Source of the DNA: an uncultured Veillonella sp.
Lineage (GTDB): Bacteria > Bacillota > Negativicutes > Veillonellales > Veillonellaceae
Length of the DNA: 6,410 bases
Assembly: GCA_900549845.1 (NCBI GenBank)
Contig: URPT01000094.1
Span: forward strand, 1-6,410
Direction: 5' to 3'
Both the position numbers and the translations under genes were made by a program. Position 1 is the stretch's first letter. Every line of letters begins with the position of its first letter. The notes beneath the pieces are model-generated. The model saw nothing but the letters and a program-made list of their open reading frames with translations. It searched no databases and had not been told where the DNA came from. Of the stretch, positions 5,098 to 6,410 are shown in pieces.

Positions 5098-5613
5098 ATG
5101 AAGTCTATTGTTATATATTCATCCCTTACGGGAAATACTAAACAAGTGGCAGAGGCTATTACTAGCGTATTGCCAGCAGATACACTTTGCGTATCTATGA
5201 AAGAGTTACCAACCGATCTATCATCCTATGATCTTGTATTTGCAGGATTTTGGGTGGATAAAGGGACCGCTAATAAAGAGGCCCGTGATGTACTAGGCAC
5301 ATTACATAACTCTCACATTGCTCTATTTGCAACAGCTGGCGTACCACCGCAAATGGCACATGCTAAGGAAAGTTTAATCAATGCAGCAAATTGTTTACCC
5401 GATGGCGTAGAGCCTGTAGGAACCTTCATCTGCCAAGGTAAGGTAGATCCTAAGGTTATCGAAATGATGTACAAGATGTTCCCAAAAGGGCATAGCCATG
5501 GTCAATCTGCTGACCGCGATGCACGTCATAAACAAGCTGCAGTACACCCAAATGAAGACGATTTTAAAGCGGCCCAAGACTTTGCCCAACATATTCTAGC
5601 CAAGTTAGATTGA
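5098..5613 (+). CDS. Flavodoxin-family protein, BilS-like
   Basis: 171 residues, soluble, cytoplasmic. The N-terminus MKSIVIYSSLTGNTKQVAEA is beta strand 1 plus the FMN phosphate loop (S-S-L-T-G-N-T at residues 8-14). A hydrophobic strand leads into FAGFWVDKGTANKEA (about 48-62), where Trp52 probably stacks near the flavin. The third strand is HIALFATAGVPP. The conserved C-terminal pattern FICQGKVDP (110-118), then HSHGQSADRDARH and AAVHPNEDD, resembles the flavodoxin subfamily annotated as BilS, the partner of the bilirubin reductase BilR, by my recollection. No BilR-type oxidoreductase lies in the window, so the substrate partner is open. It lacks the shorter NrdI architecture, so it is not a clear NrdI despite its place next to nrdA. 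AGGAGG (5086-5091), 6 nt before the ATG, fixes the start. It has its own terminator. Confidence 0.85.
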   Translation: MKSIVIYSSLTGNTKQVAEAITSVLPADTLCVSMKELPTDLSSYDLVFAGFWVDKGTANKEARDVLGTLHNSHIALFATAGVPPQMAHAKESLINAANCLPDGVEPVGTFICQGKVDPKVIEMMYKMFPKGHSHGQSADRDARHKQAAVHPNEDDFKAAQDFAQHILAKLD

Positions 5614-5618
5614 TGAAT

Positions 5619-5649
5619 AAAAGCAGTACCCCTGTGGGGTACTGCTTTT
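5619..5649. terminator. Bidirectional terminator between the flavodoxin gene and the convergent membrane gene
   Basis: A perfect 14-bp stem, AAAAGCAGTACCCC (5619-5632) and GGGGTACTGCTTTT (5636-5649), with loop TGT. The plus strand ends TTTTGTCAT and the minus strand ends TTTTATTC. It lies 5 bp past the flavodoxin stop and about 50 bp beyond the stop of the minus-strand gene, serving both. Confidence 0.9.
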
Positions 5650-5698
5650 GTCATATTTATATATGATGTTGTAATTATTACTATATTGTATTAAATGC

Positions 5699-6410
5699 TT
5701 AATTATAAAGTACATTAAATTTAAGTTTACGTGTATCGAATTGGTTTATGAAGTACGACGTAATCAATAGCTTATATCCATTGCCTTCTATAATGACAGG
5801 ATCGACAGCTGTTTTATCGACTGTAAGGAACTTATCATAAATATGATGCACCTCTGTCACACCATTTGGTAGAGACACCTCTAAATCAAGGCCGTTGTTG
5901 AGAAACTTGAAGGAGATGGAGTCGAAGTTAGCAGATTCTACTTGGTATTCCTTAAGGTCTCTTTCGTAGACTATTAATTCGATGTTTTCAATGTATTTGT
6001 CGTATCCTGCAATAGAAATAACCTTTGGTGCAGATATGGCATCAAAATTAATATACTCGATGCGTCTGCCGTTTACTGGGTTGGTATCTGGCAGTTTTAG
6101 ATCGTCCACAGGTACATACGGTGTACCGTAGTCTGTGAAGTTAGGATCAAAGGTAGCTGCTATTGGTAGGCTTGCATGCCACTCTCCATCAACTTTAGTA
6201 TAGGTCACAAATTCACGATACGATGTATAGCCTATGAATGGCGTCAAGAGAACAGCACCTAAGGCTAGAGCCATAACGGTTGTGTGTACAGAAGGTTTTA
6301 AACCTTTCACAAGAGAATATACATTGTGTACTAAGAAGATTAGATTGAATGCACTTACGTAAATCGTATTGAGCCAGAGAATTGGTTCATTAATCACACG
6401 CTTACCGATA
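5699..6410 (-). CDS. Unrecognised membrane-anchored protein, 5' end beyond the window
   Basis: The frame is open from the stop at 5699-5701 to the right edge. The codons before the in-frame GTG at 6395-6397 read Ile-Gly-Lys-Arg with no ribosome binding site, so that GTG is most likely an internal Val and the gene is cut at its 5' end. Counting from that Val, there are two hydrophobic segments, about residues 5-28 and 37-57. The loop between them is basic (VKGLKPSVHT), which suggests it is cytoplasmic and that the following domain of about 175 residues (58-232) lies outside the membrane. That domain is polar, rich in Asp, Tyr, Ile and Val, has no Cys, and looks beta-rich. I recognise no catalytic motif or family. 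It is convergent with the flavodoxin gene and shares its terminator, so a functional link is not indicated. Confidence 0.75.
   Translation of the reverse strand, partial: IGKRVINEPILWLNTIYVSAFNLIFLVHNVYSLVKGLKPSVHTTVMALALGAVLLTPFIGYTSYREFVTYTKVDGEWHASLPIAATFDPNFTDYGTPYVPVDDLKLPDTNPVNGRRIEYINFDAISAPKVISIAGYDKYIENIELIVYERDLKEYQVESANFDSISFKFLNNGLDLEVSLPNGVTEVHHIYDKFLTVDKTAVDPVIIEGNGYKLLITSYFINQFDTRKLKFNVLYN

Noticed and set aside
5098..5613. Calling the flavodoxin NrdI because it neighbours nrdA
   Set aside because: NrdI accompanies class Ib NrdE/NrdF. Here the reductase is NrdA/NrdB type, and the flavodoxin's length and C-terminal motifs fit another subfamily.
6395..6397. GTG as the start of the right-edge gene
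   Set aside because: The frame stays open through the four preceding codons to the window edge and no ribosome binding site is visible, so the gene is treated as partial.

Overview
The window looks like a stretch of chromosome from an AT-rich, low-GC anaerobe. My best guess is a Negativicutes bacterium close to Veillonella. The guess rests on the overall feel of the proteins (rubredoxin-DUF2231 membrane protein, BilS-like flavodoxin, class Ia ribonucleotide reductase), clean AGGAGG-type ribosome binding sites and strong intrinsic terminators. No marker gene proves it.

Layout, left to right. Positions 1-362 hold no intact gene: a possible signal-peptide remnant on the plus strand, then a strong plus-strand terminator. 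Positions 363-403 are a decayed duplicate of the 3' end of nrdB. Positions 551-1189 (+) encode a rubredoxin-like/DUF2231 membrane protein with an extended -10 promoter and a large AT-rich palindrome at the predicted transcription start that resembles a Fur/PerR-type operator. A bidirectional terminator separates it from the convergent ribonucleotide reductase pair, nrdB (1272-2300, -) and nrdA (2375-4657, -). These are transcribed in the order nrdA then nrdB, with a strong hairpin in the 74-bp spacer.

The 440-bp region 4658-5097 is the regulatory centre of the window. It has a good minus-strand promoter for nrdA, a roughly 155-nt nrdA leader containing a terminator-like hairpin and competing inverted repeats, and a back-to-back plus-strand promoter. 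The -35 elements of those two promoters share a perfect 10-bp palindrome. Further right are a tandem 10-bp repeat and a second plus-strand promoter immediately before a flavodoxin-family gene (5098-5613, +). Another bidirectional terminator follows. Then comes the 3' part of an unrecognised membrane protein gene (5699-6410, -) that runs off the right edge.

Functionally, NrdA and NrdB form an oxygen-dependent class Ia ribonucleotide reductase that makes deoxyribonucleotides. All radical, iron and redox residues that I could align are present. It is flanked on both sides by small electron carriers (a rubredoxin-type protein and a flavodoxin) in separate transcription units. A role for either in cofactor maintenance or oxygen defence is an inference from position only. 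The least expected observations are the nrdB 3'-end duplicate, which flanks the rubredoxin gene like a scar of an insertion or duplication, and the structured leader of nrdA.
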